Below, one piece after another: positions 17,534-26,123 of a stretch of DNA of 64,000 nucleotides. Each line of letters begins with the position of its first letter. Positions within the stretch are counted from its first letter, which is position 1. This DNA is from Cupriavidus taiwanensis. Its GTDB lineage: Bacteria; Pseudomonadota; Gammaproteobacteria; Burkholderiales; Burkholderiaceae. Made by a program: the position numbers and the translations under genes. The notes under the pieces are model-generated. The model did no database searches. It was not told where the DNA came from and saw nothing but the letters and a program-made list of their open reading frames with translations. Where the stretch lies: contig NZ_LT977071.1 in assembly GCF_900250075.1 (NCBI RefSeq), forward strand, positions 2,127,901-2,191,900, read 5' to 3'.

Positions 17534-18460
17534 TCAAGGTGAGGTAGCGTCGGCCACGGCCAGACATCGCCGCAGGAACCGCGCCCCTTCGTCGACCCAT
17601 GCCTGACAGCTGTCATGGGCCTCTTCCACGCCGTCGCCGCAGGCGCCGGGCATGATCATGGCTTGGGCCGGCACACCGGCCTTGCCCAGGCGCCCGGCGA
17701 AGGCTTCGCCTTCGGCACGCAGCGCGTCGTGTTCGGCCACCTGCACCAGCGTGGGCGGCAGCCCGGCCAGGCGCGAGGCCAGTGCCGGCGCCGCATACGG
17801 ATGCACCGTATCAGCCGGCGTCGGCAGGTAATCGCGATAGTTGTCCGCCAGCCGGCGCAGCGTTTCCATCGGCACCGTGCCGCCGCCAAACCCAGCGCAG
17901 GAGGCATGCTGCAGGCACGGGTCGGTCACCGGCCGGATCAGCCACTGGCCGCGCGGCTGGGCGGTGCCGCGGTCGCGCAGCATCTGCGCCAGCGCGATCG
18001 CCAGGTTGCCGCCGGCTTCCTCGCCCACCAGCGCGAAGCGGGTCTTGTCCACCTTCAGGCGCCGGGCATTGCGCAATACCCACTGCACGGTGCTGTGCGC
18101 ATCCTCGGGCGCCGCCGGGAACGGGTGGTCGGGCGCCAGCGAATACGCCGGCGTAACCACCACCGCGGGCACCGTCGTGGCCAGGTCCTGCACCAGGTGG
18201 CAGGCATGCTCCAGGCCGCCGTCGACGAAGCCGCCGGCGTGCAGGTACACCAGCCAGGGCAGCAGCGCGGCGCTGTCGAGGCCCGGTGCCGGGTAGCCCG
18301 GCGGATAGCACACCCGCACCAGGATCTCGCGGCCGTCGCTGGTCACCGTGTGCTCGGCCACGCGCGCCTGTCCCGGCCCGGCTGCCGCGGGGGCAGTGGC
18401 GGCGCTGGCGGCTGCGGAGCGTTGGCCTGGCTTCTGTGACATGGCATCGGCGCACGACAT
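17534..18460 (-). CDS. LlpE-like alpha/beta-hydrolase lacking the catalytic serine
   Basis: A 308-residue protein of the hormone-sensitive-lipase type of alpha/beta-hydrolases. The oxyanion motif HGGG reads HAGG (residues 74-77). The nucleophile elbow, normally GDSAGG, reads GEEAGG (146-151), so Glu148 replaces the catalytic Ser. The acid is preserved (VAEHDALR, D245), but I see no clear catalytic His after it. Its position between a divergent LysR gene and a MexEF/BpeEF-type pump matches llpE in the Burkholderia bpeT-llpE-bpeE-bpeF-oprC and ceo loci. The start is placed at ATG 18460; 18442 is an alternative, and the open frame runs further up to 18565. Hydrolase activity is doubtful, and a binding or accessory role is inferred. 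Confidence 0.8.
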   Translation of the reverse strand: MSCADAMSQKPGQRSAAASAATAPAAAGPGQARVAEHTVTSDGREILVRVCYPPGYPAPGLDSAALLPWLVYLHAGGFVDGGLEHACHLVQDLATTVPAVVVTPAYSLAPDHPFPAAPEDAHSTVQWVLRNARRLKVDKTRFALVGEEAGGNLAIALAQMLRDRGTAQPRGQWLIRPVTDPCLQHASCAGFGGGTVPMETLRRLADNYRDYLPTPADTVHPYAAPALASRLAGLPPTLVQVAEHDALRAEGEAFAGRLGKAGVPAQAMIMPGACGDGVEEAHDSCQAWVDEGARFLRRCLAVADATSP

Positions 18461-18857
18461 GACAATGCGCTTGAGTGTTGCGATGCAACGGATTATGGTG
18501 ATTGACGAGGATGGGATAAAGCGAGAGATCGCCAATGCACTGTTCCGGGATTGGAATAATCGCAAACCGGCCTGTCATGCGTCTGAAAACCGAAATCCCC
18601 ACGCATGACAAGGTCTTGGATTTTGTGATTCACTCCCGCTCTCGGCACGCGCGGCGGTTGGCCAGGCCGTTGCGCGCCCGGCCCGTGGGTGGACTCCCCG
18701 CGGCGCCGGACGCCTGACTGAATTCAGGCCGGCATCGCGCCCAGCCAGCGCGCCTCCAGTGCCAGCAGCCGGCAGACTCCCCATCACAACAACAACAGGC
18801 CGCGTGCGCCACGAGCGCGGGCGGCACGCCGTTCGGATCTATCGTCGGAACCTCATC
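18461..18857. other. Divergent regulatory region between llpE-like gene and LysR gene
   Basis: These 397 bases have no convincing coding frame. They hold a 13-base palindrome GTTGCGATGCAAC (18477-18489) close to the llpE-like start, and a perfect 10-base inverted repeat at 18573-18610 (separate entry). The composition is less GC-rich than the neighbours in 18490-18630. The region should contain both divergent promoters and the LysR binding site. Confidence 0.5.
18573..18610. promoter_or_regulatory. Perfect inverted repeat, candidate LysR operator
   Basis: TGTCATGCGT (18573-18582) and ACGCATGACA (18601-18610) are perfect complements separated by 18 bases. The repeat lies between the LysR gene and the llpE/RND operon, where MexT/BpeT-type regulators bind in related loci. 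It does not show an obvious nod-box, so the assignment is by position. Confidence 0.45.
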
Positions 18858-19793
18858 ATGGACCGTCTCGTATCAATGCAGGCATTCACCCGGGTCGTCG
18901 ACGTCGGCAGCTTTGCGCGTGCCGCCGAGTCGATGGACCTGCCCAAGGCCACGCTGACCCGCCTGATCCAGAACCTGGAAACCCACCTCGGCGTGAAGCT
19001 GCTGCACCGGACCACGCGCCGCATCAGCGTGACCAACGATGGCGCCGCGTACTACGAACGGTGCGTGCGCATCCTGGCCGATGTCGAGGAGGCCGAGCAG
19101 TCGCTGACGCGCCAGAACAACTCGCCACGCGGCACGCTGTCGGTCGACACCACCGCCGGGCTGGCGCAACTGGTGCTGGTGCCGCACCTGCATGAATTCT
19201 TCCAGGCCTATCCGGACCTGAAGCTGGAACTGACCATCAACGGCAAGCCGATCGACCTGCTGCAGGAAGGCGTCGACGTGGTGCTGCGCGTCGGCATACC
19301 GCTGGATGAAGCCATGGTGGCCCGCCGCATCGGCCACGTGCAGCTGGCGTTCTACGCGTCGCCGATCTACCTGAACCGCGCCGGCACCCCGCATGACCTG
19401 GCCGAGCTGGCGCAGCACAAGGCCGTCAATTTCCTCTCCAACCGCACCGGCCGGGAAATGCCCTGGCCGCTGGCGCGAGGCACGGAGCGCGGCGAGGTGC
19501 TGCTGCCCTCCGCCATTTCGACCAACGACGCGGATGTCTATCTTGGCTGCGCGCTGGAAGGCCACGGCATCGCCCGCATCTCGCGCGCCATGGCCGAGCC
19601 CTATGTGGCCAGCGGCAGGCTGGTGGAAATCCTGGCCGACTGGCAGACCGATGAGCTGCCGATCTCGGCGATGTATCCGCAGAACCGGCACCTGTCGGCC
19701 AAGGTGCGGGTGTTCGTGAACTGGGCCGCGGAGCTGTTCTCGCGCCATCCGCATTTTGGTGCGGCACAGCAGCCGCTGCCCGTGGCGGCCTGA
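18858..19793 (+). CDS. LysR-type regulator of the RND locus (BpeT/MexT position)
   Basis: A 311-residue LysR-family regulator. The N-terminal winged helix (residues 1-60) includes FTRVVDVGSFARAAESMDLPKATLTRLIQNLE and LLHRTTRRISVTNDG. The effector-binding domain begins near residue 90 (GTLSVDTTAGLAQLVLVP). ATG 18858 is chosen because GGAA precedes it and because it gives the canonical LysR N-terminus; the frame opens 33 codons earlier. It is transcribed away from the LlpE-like gene and the pump operon, the arrangement of bpeT/ceoR with their pumps, so it is the likely activator. Effector unknown. It belongs to the LysR branch that includes many DmlR-like regulators, so its kinship with MexT itself is uncertain. 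Confidence 0.88.
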   Translation: MDRLVSMQAFTRVVDVGSFARAAESMDLPKATLTRLIQNLETHLGVKLLHRTTRRISVTNDGAAYYERCVRILADVEEAEQSLTRQNNSPRGTLSVDTTAGLAQLVLVPHLHEFFQAYPDLKLELTINGKPIDLLQEGVDVVLRVGIPLDEAMVARRIGHVQLAFYASPIYLNRAGTPHDLAELAQHKAVNFLSNRTGREMPWPLARGTERGEVLLPSAISTNDADVYLGCALEGHGIARISRAMAEPYVASGRLVEILADWQTDELPISAMYPQNRHLSAKVRVFVNWAAELFSRHPHFGAAQQPLPVAA

Positions 19794-19947
19794 ATGGTTG
19801 CATGGCCGACCTGCGCGACTAACCTGCGCTGGCGCGATCCGCCAGCGGCGCGTATGCCAGGCGGCATGTAGGACAAAACCGGAAATCCGTTCAGCAGCCG
19901 CCGACCTATACTGTTTCTTCCGAAATCACGACAAGAAGAGGATTCCG

Positions 19948-20520
19948 ATGAAACAAGTGCTCCTCCCCCTGGCGGCGTGCATTGCCGCAACCATGGCACT
20001 GGCCGGTTGCGCCGGCTCCGGCATGCCTTCGTCGTCCGCGGCCCAGCCGTCCGCCACCGGCGCCACCAGCGGTGCCAGGGCGTCGGCCACGCTGCAGCCC
20101 AAGAGCGGCTCCAACACCGCGGGCACCGTCACCTTCCAGCAGCAGCCCGGTGGCGTGATGATGACCGCCGCGATTACCGGGCTGCCGCCCAATTCGGTCC
20201 ACGGCTTCCACGTCCACGAGAAAGGCGACTGCTCCGCGCCTGACGCAATGAGCGCGGGCGGGCATTTCAACCCGACCGGCAAGCCCCACGGGCAGATGAC
20301 CATGCCGGACCACCATGCTGGCGACATGAACAACATCACCGCCGATGCCAGCGGCAACGTGCGCGTCAGCATGCTGCTGCCGTCGCTGTCGGTAGGCACC
20401 GGCGCCAACAGCGTGATCGGCCGCGCGGTCGTGGTGCACAAGGATCCGGACGACTACAAGACGCAGCCCACCGGCAATGCCGGCGGCCGCATTGCCTGCG
20501 GCGTGGTGGCGGCGTCCTGA
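19948..20520 (+). CDS. sodC: Cu/Zn superoxide dismutase lipoprotein
   Basis: A 190-residue periplasmic enzyme that dismutes superoxide to hydrogen peroxide and oxygen. The lipobox is ALAGC with Cys21. The copper ligands are in GFHVHEKGDC (H88, H90) and GGHFNP (H106). Zinc ligands lie in KPHGQ and PDHHAGD. The disulfide pair is C95 with the Cys in GRIACGV, and the electrostatic Arg is in NAGGR. ATG 19948 is preceded by AGAGGA and is followed directly by a signal peptide, whereas the longer frame is not. Outer-membrane or inner-membrane anchoring cannot be told. It is a monocistronic unit with its own leader. Confidence 0.93.
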   Translation: MKQVLLPLAACIAATMALAGCAGSGMPSSSAAQPSATGATSGARASATLQPKSGSNTAGTVTFQQQPGGVMMTAAITGLPPNSVHGFHVHEKGDCSAPDAMSAGGHFNPTGKPHGQMTMPDHHAGDMNNITADASGNVRVSMLLPSLSVGTGANSVIGRAVVVHKDPDDYKTQPTGNAGGRIACGVVAAS

Positions 20521-20661
20521 GCGCCCTGCGGTCAGCGGGCCTGGACCAGATGTGTCCGGGCTCGCCGGGCTGCCCGAACCGCCACGCCCGCGGCGCGGCA
20601 TGGCAACATGGCGCCATCGCCGCAACCATAGGGCTCCGCAAAGGGGCCGTCCCGACGCCCC

Positions 20662-22239
20662 ATGCCATTGCCGACCGACGCCGCATTCGTCCCCCACCGC
20701 CGCCTGGGCGCCGGTTCGCTGATGCTGTGCTGCGCCGCCCTGCTCGGCGGCTGCGCACTGCCGCCGCTGAATCCCCGCACCGAATCCTCTGCGCTGACGC
20801 CGGCCGAAGCCCAGGCCACGCGGCTGGGCCAGGCGCTGGCCGGCGAAGTGGCGCGCCACCCGGGGCTGAGCGGCATCCATCCGCTGCAGAACGCCTACGC
20901 CGCCTTTGCCGCGCGCGTGCAGCTGGCGCGCACCGCGCAGCGCACGCTCGACGTGCAGTACTACATCTGGCGCGACGACCTGACCGGCACGCTGCTGCTC
21001 GAGGCCTTGCACGAGGCCGCCGATCGCGGCGTGCGCGTGCGCCTGCTGCTCGATGACAACGGCATTGCCGGCATGGACGAACTGCTGGCCGCGATGGACG
21101 CGCACCCGCAGGTCGAAGTGCGCCTCTTCAACCCGTTCGTGATCCGCCACCCCAAGGCACTGAATTTCCTGACGGATTTCCGGCGCCTGAACCGGCGCAT
21201 GCACAACAAGTCGTTCACCGCCGACGGCGTTGCCACCATCATCGGCGGGCGCAATGTCGGCGACGAGTACTTTGGCGCCACCAACGACGTGCTGTTCGCC
21301 GACCTCGACGTGATTGCCGTCGGCCCCGCGGCCGGCGAGGTGGCGCAGGATTTCGACCGCTACTGGTCCAGCGCCTCGGCCTACCCGGTCGACCGTCTGC
21401 TGCCGCCGGTCAGCGTGGAACGGCTGCAGGCGCTGGCCGAGCACGCCCGCGAGGTCGAGCGCAATCCAGCGGCGACGGCCTACCTGGCCGCGGTGCGCGA
21501 ACTGCCCGACGTGCAGCGGATGCTGGACGGCACGCTGCAATTCCAGTGGGCAAGCACCCGCATGGTCAGCGACAACCCCGCCAAGGCGCTGGGCGAAGCC
21601 TCGCGCCGCACGCTGGTGGCGCATCAGCTGCGCGAGATCCTGGGCGAGCCGCAGCGCGAGCTCGACCTGGTCTCGCCCTACTTCGTGCCCTCGAGCGGCG
21701 GCACCTCTTTTTTCACCGACATGGCCAGGCGCGGCGTCGCGGTACGCGTGCTGACCAATGCGCTCGAGGCCACCGACGTGGCCGCCGTGCATTCGGGCTA
21801 TGCCAAGCGGCGCAAGGCCCTGCTCGAGGCCGGCGTGGACCTGTACGAACTCCGGCGCGCGGCCGCGCCGCCCAAGAAGGAAGAGCGCGCCGGCCCCTTC
21901 GGCAGCTCGGGCTCCAGCTTGCACGCCAAGACCTTCGCGGTCGACGGCAGCCGGGTCTTCGTGGGTTCGTTCAATTTCGATCCGCGTTCGGCCATGCTCA
22001 ACACCGAACTCGGCTTTATCATCGACAGCCCCGCGCTGGCGGGCCGGATCGAATCCACCTTCGCCAGCGTGGTCCCGCAAGCGGCCTATCAGGTCAGGCT
22101 GGACGAGACCGGCCAGCTGTACTGGCTGGAACGGCGCGGCGATGAAGTGATCCGCCACGATACCGAGCCCAACACCAGCTGGTGGCGCCGTCTCGGCATC
22201 TGGTTCCTGTCGATCCTGCCGATCGAGTCGATGCTGTAG
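20662..22239 (+). CDS. Phospholipase D-family lipoprotein (cardiolipin synthase C-like)
   Basis: A 525-residue protein with two HKD catalytic motifs: HNKSFTADG (H181, K183, D188) and HAKTFAVDG (H421, K423, D428), each followed by the GG-N or GS-N signature (IIGGRN, FVGSFN). A lipoprotein signal ends at GGCALPP, Cys31, so it is membrane-anchored on the periplasmic side. Domain order and length match YmdC/ClsC-type proteins, which make cardiolipin from phosphatidylglycerol and phosphatidylethanolamine. Other phosphatidyl transfer or hydrolysis activities are possible. No partner gene such as ymdB is adjacent. The start has only a weak ribosome-binding site. Confidence 0.88.
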   Translation: MPLPTDAAFVPHRRLGAGSLMLCCAALLGGCALPPLNPRTESSALTPAEAQATRLGQALAGEVARHPGLSGIHPLQNAYAAFAARVQLARTAQRTLDVQYYIWRDDLTGTLLLEALHEAADRGVRVRLLLDDNGIAGMDELLAAMDAHPQVEVRLFNPFVIRHPKALNFLTDFRRLNRRMHNKSFTADGVATIIGGRNVGDEYFGATNDVLFADLDVIAVGPAAGEVAQDFDRYWSSASAYPVDRLLPPVSVERLQALAEHAREVERNPAATAYLAAVRELPDVQRMLDGTLQFQWASTRMVSDNPAKALGEASRRTLVAHQLREILGEPQRELDLVSPYFVPSSGGTSFFTDMARRGVAVRVLTNALEATDVAAVHSGYAKRRKALLEAGVDLYELRRAAAPPKKEERAGPFGSSGSSLHAKTFAVDGSRVFVGSFNFDPRSAMLNTELGFIIDSPALAGRIESTFASVVPQAAYQVRLDETGQLYWLERRGDEVIRHDTEPNTSWWRRLGIWFLSILPIESML

Positions 22240-22262
22240 GAGTGGCCCCGCGGGCCCGGCGA

Positions 22263-22526
22263 TCAGATCTGGTCGATCAGGCTGCGTACTACATCGGCCA
22301 GCCGGCCGGCGCGCTGGCGCCCCTTCTCGTCCAGCCCCATGCCGCTGCCGCCGGCCAGCGCCTTCAGGCCGAACAGTGCATCGCCCACGTCGCGCCAGGC
22401 GGGGAAATCGGCGTGGATCTTCTCCAGAGCGGCGGCCCCCGCCGCCACCTGGGCGGGCGCGGGCGCGTTGCCGGCCGCCAGGTCTTCCAGCGCCATGGCG
22501 GCGTCGACCAGGCCTTTGCGATTCAT
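22263..22526 (-). CDS. Small helical protein of unknown function
   Basis: An 87-residue protein, MNRKGLVDAAMALEDLAAGN at the start, rich in Ala, Leu and Asp, predicted to be all alpha-helical and soluble. The start at 22526 is selected because GGGGAG lies eight bases upstream; the frame continues 17 codons further without support. No signal peptide, metal site or known motif is seen. It is encoded between two lipid/peptide enzymes without an evident operon and is convergent with the phospholipase D-type gene, 23 bases apart. Confidence 0.6.
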   Translation of the reverse strand: MNRKGLVDAAMALEDLAAGNAPAPAQVAAGAAALEKIHADFPAWRDVGDALFGLKALAGGSGMGLDEKGRQRAGRLADVVRSLIDQI

Positions 22527-22651
22527 CTGCTGTCTCCCCGGAAGCTCTTTTGTCATGGCCGCCTGCATGGCGGCCATGACACTGTAGCAGGCCTGCTGCT
22601 GACCTTTGCCGGGATGGGGGAAAGTCCGGGGGCGGGCTCGGTAACGGCGGC

Positions 22652-23911
22652 TCAGTTGCGGCCGATATCCTGCAGAATCCGCGTCATCAGGTACAGGCGC
22701 GGCACGATCGAATCCAGTTCGATGTATTCGTCGCGCGCGTGGTAGCCGAAGCCTGCCAGCCCGAAGCTTTCCACCACCGCGGGCTTGCCCGAGCGGGCCG
22801 CGTAGCTGGCGTCGGTGGCGCCGCCGGTGCCTTCGGCCAGCGCCAGCGTGCGGCCGTCCAGCTCGGCATAGATTTCCTGCGCGCGCTTGGCCAGCGCGCG
22901 GCCGCGCGCGTCGGCCACGAACGGCGGGCGGCCCTCTTCCATCGTCACCGTGGTGTGGGTGTCGGGCACCAGCTGGCTGGACTTGACCTTGTCCTGCAGC
23001 GCCACCTTCAGTTTTTCTGCGGCACCGGCTGCCGTGGTGCGCACGTCGCCATAGGCCACGGCGCTTTCCGGGATCTGGTTGCGCACCGTGCCGGCCTGGG
23101 CCTGGGTCCAGTTCAGCTGCGAGCCCGGCACCAGGCTGGCCGCGTCACGCGTCTGCTGCAACTGGTGCGCCAGCTCGATCAGCGCATTGCGGCCGCGCTC
23201 GGGCGCGGCGCCGGCGTGGGAGGCGCGGCCCTTGACCTGCATGGTAGCGGTGGCGGTGCCCGAGGCGCCCAGCAGCAGGGCCTCGGCCTTGACCACGTCC
23301 TTGGCCGCGGTTGGCTCGCACGACAGCACCACGTCATGCTGCGCCGCCAGCGTGGCGATGGTTTCGGCCGAACCGACCGAGCCGACCTCCTCGTCCGGGT
23401 TGAACAGCACCGTGATCTGCGCGTAGTCGCGCCAGCCCTGCTGCTTCAGGATCTCGAGCGAATGCAGGATCACCGCGATGCCGCCCTTGTCGTCGGCGAT
23501 GCCCGGGCCATAGAGCCGGTTGCCTTCCTCGCGGATCGGCTGCGTGGCGAGCGTGTTGTCGGGGTACACGGTGTCCAGGTGGGCAATCAGCATGACGCGG
23601 CGCTTGCCGGTGCCGGTCAAGGTGGCCTTGACCATGGTACCCGGGCCCTTGGTCACGGGCAGCCGCTCCACCTTTGCGCCTAGCGCCTGCAGGCGCTTCT
23701 CGGTATAGCTGGCCATCTGCGCCAGCCCTTTGGCATTGGCGCTGCCGGATTCGATCGACACCATCTCCTTGAGCGACTGCACGACCCTGGGCTGCGCGGC
23801 CTGCGCTGCGGACAGCAGCGCGGCATCGGGCTGCGCGGCAATGGCCGGCGTGCCGGCCCCGGCAAGCGTCAGGGCAGCGGCAACCGCAACGTGGCGAACG
23901 GAAAACGGCAT
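22652..23911 (-). CDS. M20 family exported metallopeptidase (glutamate carboxypeptidase-like)
   Basis: A 419-residue periplasmic zinc peptidase resembling CPG2 (folate-hydrolysing carboxypeptidase G2). The signal peptide ends at GTPAIAAQ. Metal and catalytic segments are LIAHLDTVYPDN (His and catalytic Asp), GPGIADDKGGIAVIL (bridging Asp), NPDEEVGSVGS (catalytic Glu plus ligand Glu) and, at the C-terminus, the ligand His in GFGYHARDEY. The central dimerisation domain carries KGRASHAGAAPERGRNAL. ATG 23911 has GAGGAG five bases before it. It is divergent from the AraC-type regulator at 24094. The substrate may be a C-terminal glutamate or another small peptide. Confidence 0.9.
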   Translation of the reverse strand: MPFSVRHVAVAAALTLAGAGTPAIAAQPDAALLSAAQAAQPRVVQSLKEMVSIESGSANAKGLAQMASYTEKRLQALGAKVERLPVTKGPGTMVKATLTGTGKRRVMLIAHLDTVYPDNTLATQPIREEGNRLYGPGIADDKGGIAVILHSLEILKQQGWRDYAQITVLFNPDEEVGSVGSAETIATLAAQHDVVLSCEPTAAKDVVKAEALLLGASGTATATMQVKGRASHAGAAPERGRNALIELAHQLQQTRDAASLVPGSQLNWTQAQAGTVRNQIPESAVAYGDVRTTAAGAAEKLKVALQDKVKSSQLVPDTHTTVTMEEGRPPFVADARGRALAKRAQEIYAELDGRTLALAEGTGGATDASYAARSGKPAVVESFGLAGFGYHARDEYIELDSIVPRLYLMTRILQDIGRN

Positions 23912-24026
23912 GGAATCTCCTCGGTGTGGTGTTGTTGGCGGTGCCGCGATCATGGCCGTTCGCCGCGGCACAACGGCACGATGCTAGTCCTTGCCAGCCA
24001 CTATGGGGAGGTTCAATATCGCCAAT

Positions 24027-24062
24027 CCGGATGCCGATCCCGCCACGGCGTTCGGCATCCGG
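24027..24062. promoter_or_regulatory. Inverted repeat in the leader of the AraC-type gene
   Basis: CCGGATGCCGA (24027-24037) and TCGGCATCCGG (24052-24062) are perfect 11-base complements with a 14-base spacer, ending 31 bases before ATG 24094. They could be an operator or a stable leader hairpin. No T tract follows, so I do not call it a terminator. Confidence 0.45.
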
Positions 24063-24093
24063 CCCATCTTCAACCATTCGAACGCCTCGAGGC

Positions 24094-25197
24094 ATGCCAG
24101 CCCCCACCGCCGCCATCGCGCCCTCGTCACAGAATGTCCCGCTGCACGTGCGCCTGCTTTGGCTGCCGCAAGCCATGCCCGGCAGCCTGTTCACCACGCT
24201 CGACGTGCTGCGCACGGTGGCCGGCGTGGCCAGCCTGCAGCGCCCCGGTGCCGCGCCGACGCTGAGCTGGCAACTGTGCCGCGCCAACGGGCGCACACTG
24301 GCCACCGAGCTACCGGGCTTGGTATCGTCGACGCGGCGCGCACGCGTGCCGGGCAGCCGCACGCTGCTGGTCATTCCCGCGCTGCTGGCCAGCAATGCGC
24401 CGCAGCTGGGCGAACTGGTGCTGCGCGATGCCGCGGCGCTGCGGCTGGTGGAGCGCCATGCGCGCGCCGGCGGCTGGATTGCCGCGTGCGCGTCGGGGAT
24501 GGTGCTGCCGCTGCAGCTGGGGCTGCTGGATGGCGCGAGCGTGGGGGCGCCGTGGATGTTCCAGAGCTGGATGGCGCGCCAGTACCCGCATTGCGATCTG
24601 ACCAGCGACGCGGCCATGAGCGTGCACGGGCACGTGTTTTCGTGCGTGGCGCCCGCGCTGCAGGTGGAATTCATGCTGCGCGTGCTGGGCCACCTGCACG
24701 ACCCTGACCTGGCGCAGGCGGCGTCGCGGCTGATGCTGTTCCAGCCCGAGCGCCAGCGCAGCGTGCCGGCGCTGGTGTCGCAACGCTGGCTCGGCCGCAC
24801 CGCCGACAGCCCGGTCTACCGCGCCATCTTATGGCTGCGCGACCATGTGTCCGAGCCCTACCGGCTGGCCGCGGTGGCGCAGGCGGCGGCGGTCAGCGAA
24901 CGCACGCTGCTGCGGCATTTCCGCCAGGTCACCGGCATGACGCCGCTGGACTACCTGCACACGCTGCGCGTGGAGCGTGCCCGCATGTTGCTGGAGGTCA
25001 CGCTGCACGGCACCCATGCCATTGCCGAGGCCTGCGGCTACAGCGATGCCGCGGCGTTCCGCCGGCTGTTCCAGCGTGCCGCCGGCATGTCGATGTCGGA
25101 TTACCGCGCCCGTTTTGCGCTGCGGGCGCGGCGGCGCTACTGGCGCATGGAAGATACCGCTGCAAAGCGTGCCGCGCAGCGCGGCGCGCAGCGATAG
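24094..25197 (+). CDS. GlxA-type transcriptional regulator (DJ-1/PfpI-like + AraC HTH)
   Basis: A 367-residue regulator. Residues of about 20-190 form a DJ-1/PfpI-like (class I glutamine amidotransferase-like) domain with LLVIPALLASN and the elbow AACASGMVLPLQLGLLDG. Residues of about 265-360 are an AraC-type double helix-turn-helix (LAAVAQAAAVSERTLLRHFRQVTGMTPLDYLHTLRVERA and AIAEACGYSDAAAFRRLFQRAAGMS). Such proteins, related to GlxA, ArgR and CdhR, often control amino-acid or choline-derivative metabolism. The start at 24094 is chosen because the upstream frame lacks domain character. It is divergent from the M20 peptidase, which is its most obvious candidate target. Confidence 0.87.
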   Translation: MPAPTAAIAPSSQNVPLHVRLLWLPQAMPGSLFTTLDVLRTVAGVASLQRPGAAPTLSWQLCRANGRTLATELPGLVSSTRRARVPGSRTLLVIPALLASNAPQLGELVLRDAAALRLVERHARAGGWIAACASGMVLPLQLGLLDGASVGAPWMFQSWMARQYPHCDLTSDAAMSVHGHVFSCVAPALQVEFMLRVLGHLHDPDLAQAASRLMLFQPERQRSVPALVSQRWLGRTADSPVYRAILWLRDHVSEPYRLAAVAQAAAVSERTLLRHFRQVTGMTPLDYLHTLRVERARMLLEVTLHGTHAIAEACGYSDAAAFRRLFQRAAGMSMSDYRARFALRARRRYWRMEDTAAKRAAQRGAQR

Positions 25198-25214
25198 CCG
25201 CTCGCTTGCTGCGC

Positions 25215-25946
25215 TCAGGGACGCAGCGAGATGTGGTTGACCACGTCCTCCACGCCCTGCACGTACCAGGCATCGCGCTCGGCCTGGCGGCGCGTGCGCT
25301 CGTTGCTGACGCAGCCCTCGAGCGTGACCACGCGGTCCTGCGTATGCGCGCTGACCTGGGCGGCATCGACGAAGGGGTCGGTCTCGAGCACCAGCATCAG
25401 CGCCTCGGTGATTTCATCGTCACGGTCGGCCTCGGCGGGCGCCACCACCAGTTCATTGACCACGCAGCGGCAGCCGCGCGACCACCACGCCAGCACGCCG
25501 GCCAGGCGCATGTGCGACAGGCTGATCACCTGCCCCCACAGCGTCACCACGCCGTCCTGCACCGCGACCTCGATCCAGCCGTTGCGTTCGTTCACCGGTT
25601 CGCGCATGGCCTCGGGCTTGCCCTTGACGCGCGCGCAAATCTTGCAATTGTGGAATTCGACGGCATTGAGCAGGCGCTCGCATACGGCATCGCGCAGCTC
25701 GCCGTCGCCAACCGGTGCGCCGCCGTTGGCCACGCGCAGGTGGTCGATCACGCTGGTGACGCCGTCCACGCGCCGCAGCGTCGCCGCGGCCCGGGTCTTG
25801 TCGACGATATCGGCCACCTCGCCTTCGAGGATCAGCGCCCCGTCCGAGAGCCGCAACTGGATGGTGGGATGGAGGACATGGCCCTGATAAGGCACATGGG
25901 CCAGGGCTGCGCGCGCCTGCGTCAGCACCGCTTCGCTACTCTGCAT
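25215..25946 (-). CDS. BON-domain protein
   Basis: A 243-residue protein built from three BON-like repeats, which are small lipid- or surface-binding modules. Repeat one (about 10-75) contains IQLRLSDGALILEGEVADIVDK. Repeat two (about 80-160) has WIEVAVQDGVVTLWGQVISLSHM. Repeat three (about 170-243) has VSAHTQDRVVTLEGCVSNERTRRQAERDAWYVQGVEDVVNHI. No signal peptide or TM helix is present, so it is probably cytoplasmic, unlike OsmY. ATG 25946 is preceded by GAGG; the frame extends upstream without support. It ends 17 bases from the convergent AraC-type gene. Confidence 0.8.
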   Translation of the reverse strand: MQSSEAVLTQARAALAHVPYQGHVLHPTIQLRLSDGALILEGEVADIVDKTRAAATLRRVDGVTSVIDHLRVANGGAPVGDGELRDAVCERLLNAVEFHNCKICARVKGKPEAMREPVNERNGWIEVAVQDGVVTLWGQVISLSHMRLAGVLAWWSRGCRCVVNELVVAPAEADRDDEITEALMLVLETDPFVDAAQVSAHTQDRVVTLEGCVSNERTRRQAERDAWYVQGVEDVVNHISLRP

Positions 25947-26123
25947 GTTGTCGCCTCGCCGGTTGGTCTGGAGATGGAAGGATGCGCGCCCCTGCCTGCA
26001 GGCGCGCGGGAGCGGCGCCGCGGCCTCCTTCACCCCCGGGACCCGGCAACCGCTTCCTCATTATAGGAAGCGGTGCGCCGCTGGCCCCTGCCGCCACCGG
26101 CGCGCGCGCCGTGCCGGCAGGCC

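Noticed and set aside
18461..18565. N-terminal extension of the LlpE-like protein to 18565
   Set aside because: The added 35 residues contain no signal peptide or conserved segment and would cover the 13-base palindrome in the promoter region.
19906..22158. Long - strand open frame opposite sodC and the phospholipase D-type gene
   Set aside because: Spans two unrelated + strand genes and their spacer, with no plausible start or domain.
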